Source: Erythrobacter litoralis HTCC2594 (GTDB taxonomy: Bacteria; Pseudomonadota; Alphaproteobacteria; Sphingomonadales; Sphingomonadaceae). From it: a stretch of DNA of 64,000 nt. Positions 52,926-62,753 of this stretch are shown here, in pieces. Position numbers and translations under genes: made by a program. The first letter of the stretch is position 1. Each line of letters begins with the position of its first letter. Where the stretch lies: contig NC_007722.1 of NCBI RefSeq assembly GCF_000013005.1, positions 2,547,501-2,611,500 on the forward strand, in the 5' to 3' direction. A model generated the notes under the pieces. That model saw nothing but the letters and a program-made list of their open reading frames with translations. It did not search any database and was not told the DNA's origin.

Positions 52926-53666
52926 TCAGCGCCCGGCCATCGCCTTGACCTTGGGCAGATAGGTCCGCCCGATCCGCAGCGCTTCGCCGTCTTCCAGTTC
53001 GACCGACCACACGCCGAGGCCGTCGTGGCGCAGGCCGCGGATGCCGTCCTTGCGCAGGATCGTGGAGCGGTGGATGCGGATGAATTCAGCTGGGTCGAGC
53101 CGTTCTTCGAGGCCCGCGATGGTCTGCAGCAGCAGGTAGGTGCGATCGCCGACATAGAGGCGGACGTAATCGCGCTCGGCATCGATGCGCGAGACCTGGC
53201 TTGTCTCGATCCGGATCAATTCGCTGCGGTGCGGGACCCAGAGCTCCTGCAGCCACTCGCTTTCCTTCTCCGGACGAGCCTCGCCGCGCCGCGCAATGGC
53301 GCGCTCGATCGCGCGCTCGAGCCGGTCCTGCGCGACGGGCTTCAACACGTAATCGATTGCTTCGAGGTCGAAGGCCTCGACCGCGAAATGATCGTGCGCC
53401 GTCACGAAGATCACCGCCGGCGGAGCGTCCAGCCTGCCGAGCTTGCGCGCGACCGCGAGCCCGTCGAGGCCGGGCATCGTCATGTCGAGCAGGACAAGAT
53501 CGGGCGTCAGCGCATCGACCAGCCGCAGCGCCGCTTCGCCGTCGCTGGCGGTGCCGACCACATTGAGCTTGGGCAGCTTGGCGCAGATCACCTGCATGCG
53601 CTCGACCGCGAGCGGTTCGTCATCGACGATCAGCGTGCGCAGCGATACATCCTTGTCATCGCTCAT
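52926..53666 (-). CDS. LytTR-family response regulator (second system)
   Basis: 246 residues. Receiver: D15-D16, phosphoacceptor D61 in VLLDMTMPG, FVTAHD, and lysine in VLKPV. LytTR DNA-binding domain about 145-245 (RIDAERDYVRLYVGDRTYLL, FIRIHRSTIL). Its ATG overlaps the stop of the kinase gene (ATGA). Like the regulator at 14.0-14.8 kb it is followed directly by a structured repeat. Targets unknown. Confidence 0.92.
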   Translation of the reverse strand: MSDDKDVSLRTLIVDDEPLAVERMQVICAKLPKLNVVGTASDGEAALRLVDALTPDLVLLDMTMPGLDGLAVARKLGRLDAPPAVIFVTAHDHFAVEAFDLEAIDYVLKPVAQDRLERAIERAIARRGEARPEKESEWLQELWVPHRSELIRIETSQVSRIDAERDYVRLYVGDRTYLLLQTIAGLEERLDPAEFIRIHRSTILRKDGIRGLRHDGLGVWSVELEDGEALRIGRTYLPKVKAMAGR

Positions 53667-54913
53667 GATGCGGCCTTTCTCTCGAGCGGCAGACGCAATT
53701 CGGTGACATAGCCGTCTTCGACCGGGCCTGCCGTGATGGTGGCATCGCGCCCGAACCGCGCTTCGATGCGGTCCTTCACATTGGCCAGACCGATGCCGAA
53801 GCCGGGCTTGGTGCCTTTCGGAACGCCCGGGCCATCGTCGGCCACGCGGATCACCAGCCGGTCGAATTCCTCGTCCGCGCTGACGGTGATGGTGACCGGG
53901 CGATTGACCGGCGCAACGCCGTATTTGACGGCATTTTCCACCAACGGCTGCAGGATCATGCCGGGCACGCGGCAATTTTCCAGCGCCGGCGGCAGGATGA
54001 AGTCGATCTTCAACCGCTCGGGGAAGCGCAATTGCTCGATCTCGAGATAATGCCGCTGCAGTTCGAACTCGTCCGCCAGTTGCACGTCTGCGGTGGTGTC
54101 GTCGGCGAGGCTGTGGCGATAGAAACGCGACATCGCCTGGATCATTTCCTCGGCCCGTTCGGCCTTGCCGGTCATCACCAGCGAGGACAGCGAATTGAGC
54201 GTGTTGAACAGAAAGTGCGGATTGACCTGGTAGCGCAGGCTGCGGAGCTCGGCCGCCTTGGCCGCACTGCGGAAACGCTCGCCGCGCCGTTCGGCCGCGC
54301 GCGCCTGCGCCCCGGCCAGCATGGCGAGATAGAGCGCCGCCCAGGTCAGCAGCAGGTAATAGCGGCTCAGCGAAGCATCGACGAGCGGGAGCCAGCGGGC
54401 ATAGCCCTCCTTCGCCTCTTCGAGCGTGAAGGTGTAGACCGGCGCATCCCGGTCTTCGGCGGCATCTTTGTCGCGGGTCACTTTCCAGTCGCGCGGCTGG
54501 GGAATTTCAACCAGCAGATTGCCCGCCTCGTCGCGGCGCAGGCTCACGCCGCGCTCTTCGGCGAATTTGTTGTACATCCGCTCCTGGATTTCGGCGAACA
54601 TCAGCTGGTTGAACTGCGCGATCATCACCGCCCCGGGGAAGGCCACGATCAGCGCGATCACGATCTTGAGCCAGGTCTTGCTGGCATCGAACAGCCGCAG
54701 CACCAGCCAGATGACGAAGGTGACGGCCACGCCCACCAGGCAGACGGCGGTGCGGCGCAGCAGCAGGTCGGCGTCGAATTCCATGCCAACCAGGGCGCCG
54801 CGGGCCGTGATGAGCAGGAAATAGACCGCCCACAGGCCGACGATCGAACCGACGACATAGCGCAGCGGAAGGCGCACGGCGGACGGATGCGAAGAAGTTT
54901 CGTTTGCAATCAT
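53663..54913 (-). CDS. LytS/AlgZ-type sensor histidine kinase (second system)
   Basis: 416 residues. Membrane segments at about 20-40, 55-75, 85-105 and 185-203, with a roughly 80-residue charged loop (about 106-183) that may be periplasmic. His_kinase domain with LRYQVNPHFLFNTLNSLSS, phosphoacceptor H233, then LVENAVKYGVAP and DDGPGVP of the ATPase. Paired with the following regulator. Unlike the first kinase it has an extracytoplasmic-size loop. Confidence 0.91.
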   Translation of the reverse strand: MIANETSSHPSAVRLPLRYVVGSIVGLWAVYFLLITARGALVGMEFDADLLLRRTAVCLVGVAVTFVIWLVLRLFDASKTWLKIVIALIVAFPGAVMIAQFNQLMFAEIQERMYNKFAEERGVSLRRDEAGNLLVEIPQPRDWKVTRDKDAAEDRDAPVYTFTLEEAKEGYARWLPLVDASLSRYYLLLTWAALYLAMLAGAQARAAERRGERFRSAAKAAELRSLRYQVNPHFLFNTLNSLSSLVMTGKAERAEEMIQAMSRFYRHSLADDTTADVQLADEFELQRHYLEIEQLRFPERLKIDFILPPALENCRVPGMILQPLVENAVKYGVAPVNRPVTITVSADEEFDRLVIRVADDGPGVPKGTKPGFGIGLANVKDRIEARFGRDATITAGPVEDGYVTELRLPLERKAAS

Positions 54914-55020
54914 ATTGTCAGCCTGCCTCTAGGCCCAAACGGCCTGTCGAGGCCAGCACCGTAGTCGACGCGATTCTGCCGCTGGTCGAGCGAGATGGCG
55001 CGCTCGACGGCCCTGCGCCG

Positions 55021-56547
55021 TTAGCCGTCGGCCAGCAGCTTTTCGTCGGCTATCCGCTGCTTCCACTTGGCAGGGGCAAGCGTGTGGACGTTGTTTCCTT
55101 GGCTGTCGACGGCCACCGTCACCGGCATGTCCTTGACGGTGAATTCGTAGATCGCCTCCATTCCGAGGTCTTCGAAGCCGACGACCCTGGATTCCTTGAT
55201 CGCGCGCGCCACGAGGTAAGCCGCGCCGCCCGTCGCCATGAGGTAGGCGACCTTGTAGCGGCTGATCACTTCCACCGCGTCATGGCCGCGTTCGGCCTTG
55301 CCGATCATCGCCAGCAGGCCGAGGTCGAGCATCATCTCGGTGAATTTGTCCATCCGCGTAGCGGTGGTCGGGCCGGCGGGGCCGACGACTTCGCCCATCA
55401 CCGGATCGACCGGGCCGACGTAATAAATCGCGCGGCCCTTGAAATCGACCGGCAGCTCTTCGCCCTTGTCGAGCATGTCCTGGATGCGCTTGTGGGCAGC
55501 ATCGCGCCCGGTCAGCATCTTGCCCGAGAGCAGCAGCCGGTCGCCATGCTCCCAGCTATTGACCTCTTCCTGCGTCAGGTTGTCGAGATCGACGCGCTTT
55601 GCAGCGCTGTCGGGCTGCCAGTCGACCTTGGGCCATTGGTCGAGATCGGGCTGTTCGAGGTAGGCCGGGCCGGAGCCATCGAGCGTGAAATGGGCGTGGC
55701 GCGTGGCGGCGCAATTGGGGATCATCCCGACAGGCTTACCTGCCGCATGGCAGGGCGCGTCGAGAATCTTCACGTCGAGCACAGTCGACAGCCCGCCCAG
55801 TCCCTGCGCCCCGATCCCCTGGGCGTTGACCGCATCGAAAATGTCGATCCGCAATTGCTCGAGATCGTTCTGCGCCCCGCGCTGCTTGAGCTGGCCCATG
55901 TCGATCGGCTCCATCAGGCTCAGCTTGGCGAGCCGCATGCAATGTTCTGCCGTGCCACCGATGCCGATGCCCAGCATGCCCGGCGGACACCAGCCCGCGC
56001 CCATGCTGGGCAGCTGTTCGACCACCCAGTCGACGATATTGTCGCTGGGATTCATCATCTTGAACTTGGACTTGTTCTCGCTGCCGCCGCCCTTGGCCGC
56101 GACGTCGATCTCCACCATGCGGCCCGGCACCATCTCGACCGACAGCACACACGGCGTGTTGTCGCGGGTGTTGCGGCGGGTGAACGCCGGATCGGCGAGG
56201 ATCGAGGCGCGCAGCTTGTTGTCAGGATGATTGTAGGCGCGGCGCACGCCTTCATCGACGACATCCTGCAGGCTCCGCCTAGAGACGAGCCGGCAGTCCT
56301 GCCCCCATTTCACGAACACGTTGACGATGCCGGTGTCCTGGCAGATCGGTCGATGCCCCTCGGCGCACATGCGGCTGTTGGTAAGGATTTGTGCGATCGC
56401 ATCCTTCGCCGCCGGGCCCTGCTCCGCCTCGTAGGCATCGCCCAGGGCGCGGATGTAATCCATCGGGTGATAGTAGGAGATATATTGCAGCGCGTCGGCG
56501 ACGCTTTCGATGAGATCGTCTTCGCGTATCGTGGTCATGTCGCTCAT
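55021..56547 (-). CDS. Class I (Fe-S) fumarate hydratase
   Basis: 508 residues. Converts fumarate to malate in the TCA cycle with a [4Fe-4S] cluster. N-terminal alpha domain: HRPICQDTGIVNVFVKWG, TPCVLSVEMVPG, KGGGSENKSKF, GWCPPGMLGIGIGGTAEHCM; the cluster cysteines are among these. C-terminal beta domain: LSGKMLTGRDAAHKRIQDML, YYVGPVDPV and GPAGPTTATRMD. Start MSDMTTIRED at 56547; a second ATG is three codons on. Depends on Fe-S assembly by the suf genes. Confidence 0.95.
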   Translation of the reverse strand: MSDMTTIREDDLIESVADALQYISYYHPMDYIRALGDAYEAEQGPAAKDAIAQILTNSRMCAEGHRPICQDTGIVNVFVKWGQDCRLVSRRSLQDVVDEGVRRAYNHPDNKLRASILADPAFTRRNTRDNTPCVLSVEMVPGRMVEIDVAAKGGGSENKSKFKMMNPSDNIVDWVVEQLPSMGAGWCPPGMLGIGIGGTAEHCMRLAKLSLMEPIDMGQLKQRGAQNDLEQLRIDIFDAVNAQGIGAQGLGGLSTVLDVKILDAPCHAAGKPVGMIPNCAATRHAHFTLDGSGPAYLEQPDLDQWPKVDWQPDSAAKRVDLDNLTQEEVNSWEHGDRLLLSGKMLTGRDAAHKRIQDMLDKGEELPVDFKGRAIYYVGPVDPVMGEVVGPAGPTTATRMDKFTEMMLDLGLLAMIGKAERGHDAVEVISRYKVAYLMATGGAAYLVARAIKESRVVGFEDLGMEAIYEFTVKDMPVTVAVDSQGNNVHTLAPAKWKQRIADEKLLADG

Positions 56548-56677
56548 CGAAGCGATACTCCTTCTCGTAGAACCGGCGTCCCCATAGGCCCGCGAGCCGC
56601 TACCCGTCAAAAGGCAAAGACGGCATTCGCAGCCGCATAAGCGCTTGGCCTGTTCGGGCCATATCGGTAAGGGGGAA

Positions 56678-56705
56678 TTGACGAACTGTATTGTCGGTGT
56701 AATAC
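56678..56705 (+). promoter_or_regulatory. Promoter of the PCMT-tolC genes
   Basis: TTGACG (56678-56683), 16-base spacer, TAATAC (56700-56705), 16 bases before the ATG at 56722. It is overlapped by a palindromic operator. Confidence 0.8.
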
Positions 56706-56707
56706 AG
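56686..56707 (+). promoter_or_regulatory. Perfect palindromic operator over the PCMT-tolC promoter
   Basis: CTGTATT and AATACAG, 7-bp arms with an 8-base centre, covering the spacer and the -10. This position is typical for repression by a dimeric regulator; no regulator gene is adjacent. Confidence 0.7.
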
Positions 56708-56721
56708 CTACAGGATTTCCC

Positions 56722-57321
56722 ATGATCGATACTGCCACCCGCCCCATCGACTATGCCGCCGCCCGTCGCGCGATGATCGACAGCCAGCTGCGCACCAGCG
56801 GCGTCAATTCGACCGCTGTGCTGGCTCGGATGCTGTCCGTACCGCGCGAGGATCACGTGCCCGCGAGCGCCAGGGGCCATTGCTACATGGACCGCGCGAT
56901 CGCGCTCGATAATGGCGGCACGCTGGCACAGCCGGTCTCGCACGGCAAGATGCTGAGCGAAGCGCGGCCGAACCTCGAAGACAGCGCGCTGATCGTCGAG
57001 AACGGCTCGGGCTACCTCGCGGCGCTGGTCGAACCGATGGTGGCGAAGCTGGACACTGTTTCGGCCGAAGATGCCGCAACGGGCAAGAAGCGCGGCAGCT
57101 ACAGCCTGATCCTGATCGACGGCGCGATCGAAGCCTGCCCTGCGGCCCTGGCCAAGCGGCTCGACGAGAACGGTCGCATGGTCACTGGCCTGATCGAAGA
57201 CGGCGTGACCCGCCTCGCGATCGGCAAGCGGCAGGGCAAGGACATGGCATTCCTCCCGGTCGCCGACGTTGCGCTACCGCGCCTCCCGGCTTTCGATAGC
57301 CCGAAAGGCTGGAGCTTCTGA
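56722..57321 (+). CDS. PCMT-like protein (probably inactive methyltransferase)
   Basis: 199 residues. The first part matches protein-L-isoaspartate O-methyltransferases (DYAAARRAMIDSQLRTSGVNSTAVLARMLSVPREDHVP, LAQPVSHGKML). The SAM-binding motif is degraded (VENGSGYLAAL) and about 40 residues that normally carry the acidic SAM ligand are missing before SLILIDGAIEACPAAL. Methyl transfer is therefore doubtful. It lies directly before tolC, a pairing seen in other alphaproteobacteria, under a clear promoter. Confidence 0.82.
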   Translation: MIDTATRPIDYAAARRAMIDSQLRTSGVNSTAVLARMLSVPREDHVPASARGHCYMDRAIALDNGGTLAQPVSHGKMLSEARPNLEDSALIVENGSGYLAALVEPMVAKLDTVSAEDAATGKKRGSYSLILIDGAIEACPAALAKRLDENGRMVTGLIEDGVTRLAIGKRQGKDMAFLPVADVALPRLPAFDSPKGWSF

Positions 57322-57323
57322 CC

Positions 57324-58793
57324 ATGAAACGTCTCGGGAGGTATCCTGCCCTGCTGTGCGGAGCGTCGCTGCTGGCGGCGAGTCCGGCGCAGGCCGATAC
57401 CCTGCGCGAGGCGCTGGTCGAGGCCTACCAGACCAATCCCACACTGCAGGCCGCCCGCGCCAACCAGCGCGCCGAGGACGAGAACCCCAATATCCAGCGC
57501 GCGCAGGGCCTGCCCAGTGTCACCGCCACCGCGCAATATATCGAATTCCTCAAAACCTCGCCCAACAGCTTCACCGCCCCTACCCGCACACTGCAGGTCG
57601 GTCCCGATCTGACGGTGCCGCTCTATGCCGGCGGCGCGGTCAAGAATTCGGTCCGGGCGGCTAAGGAACGCGTCGCGGCAGGGCAGGCCAGCCTGCGCGG
57701 GACCGAATCGGCCATTTTCAGCCAGGTCGTCGCCGCATACATGGATGTCCTCCGCGCTCAGGCGCTGGTCGGGCTCAACCTCAATCAGGTGCAGGTGCTG
57801 ACGATCAACCTCGAAGCGACCAGCGACCGCTTCGAGATCGGCGACCTGACCCGCACCGATGTCGCGCAATCGCAATCGCGGCTGGCGCTGGCCCGCGGCG
57901 ATCTTCGCAATGCAGAAGCCAATTTGATCCAAGCCCGCGAGTCCTATGCGCAACTGGTCGGCTCGGGCCCGGACGATCTGCAGCCGCCACCGCCGCTACC
58001 CAATTTGCCGGACGACCCGATCGTCGCGGTCGAAACCGCGCTCGAAAGCAATCCCGATCTCCTAGCCGCGCGCGAGCGGGCGCAGGCGGCGGGCTTCGAT
58101 ACCGAAGTCGCCGGTTCGGGCCGCCTGCCGACGGTCGGCCTGTTTGCAGGCGGCGACTATACCGACTATTTCGGCACCCTCGCGAGCGGCGTCACCGGCG
58201 TGTCGCAGAGCGAAACTACCGCCAATGCCGGGATCCGCCTCACCGTCCCGATCTTCCAGGGCGGACTTCCCGCGGCGCGCCAACGCCAGGCGGCGGCGCG
58301 CGAGACGGCTGCGCTCGAACAGGTGATCCAGGCCGAGCGCGAAGTGATCGCCACCACACGAGCGGCTTTCTCCAGCTACGAGGCTTCGCTCGCGGTCATC
58401 GAAAGCTCGCAGCTCGCGGTCCAGGCGGCCGAACTCAGCCTCGAGGGCGTGCGCGCGGAAAATTCGATCGGCAACCGCACCATCCTCGACGTGCTCAACG
58501 CCGAGCAGGAACTCCTGCAGGCCCGCGCGCAGCTGGTGACGGCGCGGCGCAACGCCTATGTCGCCGGCTTCACCCTGCTGGCCGCCATGGGCAGGGCGGA
58601 GGCGCGCGATCTCGGCCTCGAAGGCGGCGTGCTCTACGATCCGGTCACCAATTATGAGCGAGTCGACGGCCGTATCTGGGACTGGGACCGCGATCCCACA
58701 CCTGCCGCGCAATCGACCAGAACCGTTGACATTCCGCCCGCAAATGCGGATGTCCCGGGTGACGTCACGGCTTCGGACGACCCGCAACCGTAG
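57324..58793 (+). CDS. tolC: TolC-family outer-membrane efflux protein
   Basis: 489 residues with a signal peptide ending SPAQA. Two long helical repeats typical of TolC: LREALVEAYQTNPTLQAARANQRAEDEN in the first, and EVIATTRAAFSSYEASLAVIESSQLAVQAAELSLEGVRAENSIGNRTILDVLNAEQELLQARAQLVTARRN in the second. TolC trimers form the outer-membrane exit for type I secretion and RND pumps. Starts 2 bases after the PCMT-like gene. The last 60 residues are a non-conserved tail. Confidence 0.94.
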   Translation: MKRLGRYPALLCGASLLAASPAQADTLREALVEAYQTNPTLQAARANQRAEDENPNIQRAQGLPSVTATAQYIEFLKTSPNSFTAPTRTLQVGPDLTVPLYAGGAVKNSVRAAKERVAAGQASLRGTESAIFSQVVAAYMDVLRAQALVGLNLNQVQVLTINLEATSDRFEIGDLTRTDVAQSQSRLALARGDLRNAEANLIQARESYAQLVGSGPDDLQPPPPLPNLPDDPIVAVETALESNPDLLAARERAQAAGFDTEVAGSGRLPTVGLFAGGDYTDYFGTLASGVTGVSQSETTANAGIRLTVPIFQGGLPAARQRQAAARETAALEQVIQAEREVIATTRAAFSSYEASLAVIESSQLAVQAAELSLEGVRAENSIGNRTILDVLNAEQELLQARAQLVTARRNAYVAGFTLLAAMGRAEARDLGLEGGVLYDPVTNYERVDGRIWDWDRDPTPAAQSTRTVDIPPANADVPGDVTASDDPQP

Positions 58794-58813
58794 CGCTTAA
58801 GGGGGTTTGCAGC

Positions 58814-59284
58814 ATGCGCCAGCAAGGCGAGGCTTCGGTCGAAGAAATTCTCGAATCGATCAAGAAAGTGATTGCACGCGACAATCGTGCGGGCGCTATG
58901 GAAGCGCGTCGTCGTCGCGAAAGCGAAGCTGCGGCCGACGATATGCCGGAACCCGTCGACGACGACGAAGCCGAAGAAGTGCTCGAACTCGGAACCGACG
59001 CCATGGTCGAGGACGTGACGTCGGAAGTCGGCGATCATGCCGAGGACTCGCTGCTCGGCGATGCCGTGCGAGACGCCATGCGCGACAATCTTGCCACGTT
59101 GGCGATGCTCGCCGAACCCGGTGCCAGGCCGCAGATCGTCCGCTCGGGAGAGACCTCGCTCGAAGGCATGGTGCGCGACATGCTGCGCCCGATGCTGGCC
59201 GAATGGCTGGAAAAGAACCTGCCCGGCATGGTCGAGGATATGGTCCGTAACGAGATCGCCCGTATCGCCGGCAAGCGCGGCTGA
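58814..59284 (+). CDS. PopZ-like polar organising protein (DUF2497)
   Basis: 156 residues. The N-terminal helix SVEEILESIKKVIARDN and the C-terminal block SLEGMVRDMLRPMLAEWLEKNLPGMVEDMVRNEIARIAGK are the two conserved ends of PopZ, separated by an acidic, disordered middle (DDDEAEEVLELG). PopZ forms cell-pole condensates that hold chromosome and cell-cycle factors in Caulobacter. Likely same role; co-oriented with tolC, 20 bases downstream. Confidence 0.9.
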   Translation: MRQQGEASVEEILESIKKVIARDNRAGAMEARRRRESEAAADDMPEPVDDDEAEEVLELGTDAMVEDVTSEVGDHAEDSLLGDAVRDAMRDNLATLAMLAEPGARPQIVRSGETSLEGMVRDMLRPMLAEWLEKNLPGMVEDMVRNEIARIAGKRG

Positions 59285-59343
59285 CTTTCACGAACATTCG
59301 AAAGACCTTGCGCCCGCGCACCGAGCGCGTATCCCTGCGCGCC

Positions 59344-61527
59344 ATGAACCGATATCTCGCGACCGCGGCGGCCTGTGGCCTTCTCGCAACTGCCATCGCC
59401 GCAACTGGCGCCCCGCTCCACGCCCAGGATAGTCCCGCGCCGATACCGGCCATGGAGACGGCGGAGCCGATGACGGCGCGCGACCTCGTCACCATGCCGC
59501 GCCTTGGCGCGCCGACAGTAACGGGTGACGGGCGCTATGCCGTCTTCGCAATTACCGTCACCGATGACGAGACGCTCAAGCGTACGAGCGAATTGCACCT
59601 GCGCGACCTGACCGATCTCGATGCAGCGACCACAAAGCTCGACCTCCTCGGATCGGCGCGGTCCGCCGCGTTCGGCCCTGACAACTGGCTGTATTTCCTG
59701 TCGGACCGCGAAGGCGCCGGGACGGGAAGCAAGGCGGGATCAGTGCAGGTCTGGCGCGCTTCGCTGGAAGCGGACGGAAGCGTCAAGGGGCCGCTGCCCG
59801 TCACCGATTTCGGTACCGACGTCGATGGCTTCTCGCTTTCGCCCGCAGGCGATGCGATTGCCGTGTGGGCGGAGATCGCCCGCGATTGCCCGCGCTTCGG
59901 CTGCGACGGCGATGGCACTGCGCACCTGCCCAGCCCCGGCAATGGCAGGCTCTACGACGGCGCCGACGGCTTTTATCGCCACTGGGATACATGGGAGACG
60001 CCGGGCACCTTCAGCCGCGTCTTCGTGTTCGGGCTGGAGAACGGCAAGACGGTCGGTGACGGCAAAGCGCTCGACGGGCCGCCGGGCGATGGCGCATCCA
60101 TCACCGGCGACACGCCGACCAAGCCGTTCGGCGGCGGCGAGGATATCGCGTGGGCCGCCGACGGTTCGGCCATCTATTTCGTCGCCCGCAAGGCCGATGG
60201 CGACGAACCGACATCGACCAATCTCGACATCTATCGCTCCGATCTCGACGGCGGCGCACCCGAGAACCTGACCGCAGGCAATCTCGCCACCGACACGTCG
60301 CCCGTACCCTCGCCCGACGGCAGGTATCTCGCCTATCTCGCAATGGCGCGACCGGGTTACGAATCCGACAAGCTCACCGTCATGCTGCGCGATCTTGCCA
60401 GCGGGGAGAGCCGCGCGCTTACTCCCGACTACGACCGCAGTTTCCATTCGCTCGCGTGGACGCCCGATTCGCGCTGGCTCGTCGCGACCGCACAGGATGT
60501 GCTCGACACGCCTGCCTTCCGGATCGATCCGCAGACCGGCGCGGTCGAGAAGCTCGACCTGATGGCCGGCAACGAAGCGCATATTGCCAATGTCATGCCG
60601 CTGCCGGGCGAGCGCCTGCTCTTCGCCCGCGATTCGATCGGCTCGCCGTCGCACCTCTTCCTCTCCGACGGCTGGCAGCAGGCCAAGCCGCTGGTCCTGG
60701 TGGGCGGACCCGAGGTCGGAGCCATGGCTTCGGTGCAGACCACGCGCTTCAGCTTCGCCGGTGCGGGCGGCGACACGGTGTGGGGCCAGATCACCAAGCT
60801 CGAAGGGGCCGACGGGCCTATGCCGGCAATCCTCTACATTCACGGCGGCCCGCAAGGCTCGTTCAACGATGGCTGGTCGAGCCGCTGGAACCCGCGGGTG
60901 CTGGCGAGCCAGGGCTATGCGGTGATCTCGGTCGATTTCCACGGGTCGACCGGATACGGGCAGGCCTTTACCGACAGCATCAACAGGGACTGGGGCGGCA
61001 AGCCGTTGGAGGACTTGCAGAAAGGCCTCGCCGCCGCGCTCGCACGCGACCCGCAGATCGACGGCAACCGTGCCTGTGCAATGGGGGCGAGCTATGGCGG
61101 CTACATGGTCAACTGGATCGCCGGCAACTGGCCAGACCGGTTCAAGTGTCTCGTCCAGCACGACGGGCTCTTCGACATGCGCAGTTTCTACTACACCACG
61201 GAAGAGCTGTGGTTTCCGCGCTGGGATTTCGGCGGCTCCTACGCCGAAGCCGTAGAAACCTACGAGCGCTGGAACCCCGTCAATTACGTAAACAATTGGC
61301 AGACCCCGATGCTGGTGGTCGCCGGCGAGCGCGATTTTCGCGTGCCCTATACGCAGGGGCTTGCCAGCTTCACTGCGCTACAGGAACGCGACATTCCATC
61401 GCAGCTGCTGGTGTTCCCGGACGAGAACCACTGGGTGCTCGGCGGGAAGAACTCACTGCAATGGCACGAGACGGTGTTCGCCTGGCTCGATCGCTGGCTG
61501 AAGGAGGACGGCGAGGCAGGCGAATGA
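59344..61527 (+). CDS. S9-family serine peptidase (prolyl oligopeptidase type)
   Basis: 727 residues from ATG 59344 ([27 protein letters not shown], a signal peptide). An N-terminal beta-propeller ([45 protein letters not shown]) is followed by an alpha/beta hydrolase domain: [13 protein letters not shown], nucleophile serine about 583 in [11 protein letters not shown], aspartate in AGERDFRVP and histidine about 696 in DENHWV. It would cut short peptides in the periplasm. Overlaps the ferredoxin gene by 4 bases. Confidence 0.93.
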   Translation: MNRYLATAAACGLLATAIAATGAPLHAQDSPAPIPAMETAEPMTARDLVTMPRLGAPTVTGDGRYAVFAITVTDDETLKRTSELHLRDLTDLDAATTKLDLLGSARSAAFGPDNWLYFLSDREGAGTGSKAGSVQVWRASLEADGSVKGPLPVTDFGTDVDGFSLSPAGDAIAVWAEIARDCPRFGCDGDGTAHLPSPGNGRLYDGADGFYRHWDTWETPGTFSRVFVFGLENGKTVGDGKALDGPPGDGASITGDTPTKPFGGGEDIAWAADGSAIYFVARKADGDEPTSTNLDIYRSDLDGGAPENLTAGNLATDTSPVPSPDGRYLAYLAMARPGYESDKLTVMLRDLASGESRALTPDYDRSFHSLAWTPDSRWLVATAQDVLDTPAFRIDPQTGAVEKLDLMAGNEAHIANVMPLPGERLLFARDSIGSPSHLFLSDGWQQAKPLVLVGGPEVGAMASVQTTRFSFAGAGGDTVWGQITKLEGADGPMPAILYIHGGPQGSFNDGWSSRWNPRVLASQGYAVISVDFHGSTGYGQAFTDSINRDWGGKPLEDLQKGLAAALARDPQIDGNRACAMGASYGGYMVNWIAGNWPDRFKCLVQHDGLFDMRSFYYTTEELWFPRWDFGGSYAEAVETYERWNPVNYVNNWQTPMLVVAGERDFRVPYTQGLASFTALQERDIPSQLLVFPDENHWVLGGKNSLQWHETVFAWLDRWLKEDGEAGE

Positions 61528-61892
61528 CGTCGGAAAAGAAGCTCGACAAGGCGCGCCGCGCGCTGCGCTCGATCGCGGGCGAGCGGGTCGAGCGCCATAT
61601 CTTTCTTTGCGCGCTGAGCGAGAAGCAGAAATGCTGCAAGCTCGACGAGGGCGAGCGGGCCTGGAAATATCTCAAGAGCCGCATGAAGGAACTGGGGCTG
61701 CCCAAGGCGGGGGTGGCCCAGCGCACGAAGGCCGATTGCCTACAAGTCTGCGCCGCCGGGCCGGTGGCGGTCGTTTATCCCGACCAGGTCTGGTATCACT
61801 CCTGCAACGAAGACGTGCTCGAGCGGATTATCCAGCAGCACCTGATCGGCGGTGAGCCGGTGGAGGAGTTCAGGCTCCGCAGCCCTGTCTAA
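61524..61892 (+). CDS. Thioredoxin-like [2Fe-2S] ferredoxin
   Basis: 122 residues. [15 protein letters not shown], then [39 protein letters not shown]: the cysteine layout (first pair near the N-terminus, CLQVC later) is that of thioredoxin-fold [2Fe-2S] ferredoxins. An electron carrier; partner unknown. Its ATG overlaps the peptidase stop (ATGA), and its TAA overlaps the stop of the convergent membrane protein gene by 3 bases. Confidence 0.88.
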   Translation: MTSEKKLDKARRALRSIAGERVERHIFLCALSEKQKCCKLDEGERAWKYLKSRMKELGLPKAGVAQRTKADCLQVCAAGPVAVVYPDQVWYHSCNEDVLERIIQQHLIGGEPVEEFRLRSPV

Positions 61893-62179
61893 TCGTCGTT
61901 GCGCGGCAGGCGGTTGTCGACCGACTCATCGTGTCCGGTACCGTTCGACAGGAACACCAGACCCATCAGCGCGCTCATCAGCATCATCGAAAAGCCGATC
62001 CCCAACGCGACGGCAATAAAGAAATGCGGTGAGACCATGCCATTCTGCGCATAAAGCAGCGCCAGCGCGATAATCACCACGCCGACAGTCGCCAGCATCA
62101 TGAAACGCATCAGCCGCTTGTAGCGCGCCCACGCAAAAGCCGCCTTGTCCGGATCTTCGAGCGGGGACTTGGGAAGCAT
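61889..62179 (-). CDS. Small membrane protein
   Basis: 96 residues with two membrane segments (about 25-45 and 52-76) and a charged tail. The N-terminus [21 protein letters not shown] is conserved-looking. I do not recognise the function. Convergent overlap with the ferredoxin gene; divergent from the CBS-domain gene. Confidence 0.75.
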   Translation of the reverse strand: MLPKSPLEDPDKAAFAWARYKRLMRFMMLATVGVVIIALALLYAQNGMVSPHFFIAVALGIGFSMMLMSALMGLVFLSNGTGHDESVDNRLPRNDD

Positions 62180-62290
62180 GATACGATCCTGATACAGCGG
62201 GCTGCGCCGGGCTGCGCGTGGTAAATGCCCCGACTCGCCAAACTTGCCCTTTCATGGCATGTTCCGCACCAGCGAAAAAGGAGGCCCGCC

Positions 62291-62722
62291 ATGGAAGTCG
62301 CACATCTCATCGAGAGGCGCGCCGCAGCTGATGTCATAACCTGCGATGCCCATCAACCTGTCCGAGAGGCCATAGCGCTGCTTGCGAGCAAGCGTATCGG
62401 GGCCGTGCCGGTCATGGAGAACGGCAGCATCGCCGGGATTTTCTCCGAACGCGACGTGATCTACCGCATGGCCGAGGAAGGCACGTCCTGCCTCGACAAG
62501 CTGGTCGGCCAGGTCATGACCGCGCCCGCCATCACGGTCGAGAAATCCACCAAGGTCGACGAGGCGCTGGCGCTGATGACGAAGCGCCGCATCCGCCATT
62601 TGCCGGTGACTGACAACGGCGCGTTCGCGGGGTTCGTTTCCATCGGCGACCTCGTCAAAAGCCGGATCGACGAGGTTGAAAACGAAGCGCAGGCGATGCG
62701 CGATTATATCCAGCACGCTTGA
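62291..62722 (+). CDS. CBS-domain protein
   Basis: 143 residues made of two CBS domains (about 10-62 and 74-128: DVITCDAHQPVREAIALLASKRIGAVPVMENGSIAGIFSERDVIY; MTAPAITVEKSTKVDEALALMTKRRIRHLPVTDNGAFAGFVSIGDLVK). Stand-alone CBS pairs bind adenosine nucleotides and regulate partner proteins. ATG 62291 is preferred to the longer frame, which overlaps the divergent promoter region. Partner unknown. Confidence 0.92.
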   Translation: MEVAHLIERRAAADVITCDAHQPVREAIALLASKRIGAVPVMENGSIAGIFSERDVIYRMAEEGTSCLDKLVGQVMTAPAITVEKSTKVDEALALMTKRRIRHLPVTDNGAFAGFVSIGDLVKSRIDEVENEAQAMRDYIQHA

Positions 62723-62753
62723 GCGGGGCCGGGCGCATCCCTACATTGCTGTA

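Noticed and set aside
52537..53010. Open frames of 70-157 codons in the 52.5-52.9 kb gap
   Set aside because: They come from the C/D structured repeats and C/G-rich sequence; no ribosome site or family.
59740..61161. 473-codon minus-strand open frame opposite the S9 peptidase
   Set aside because: Antisense shadow of a peptidase with all catalytic residues.
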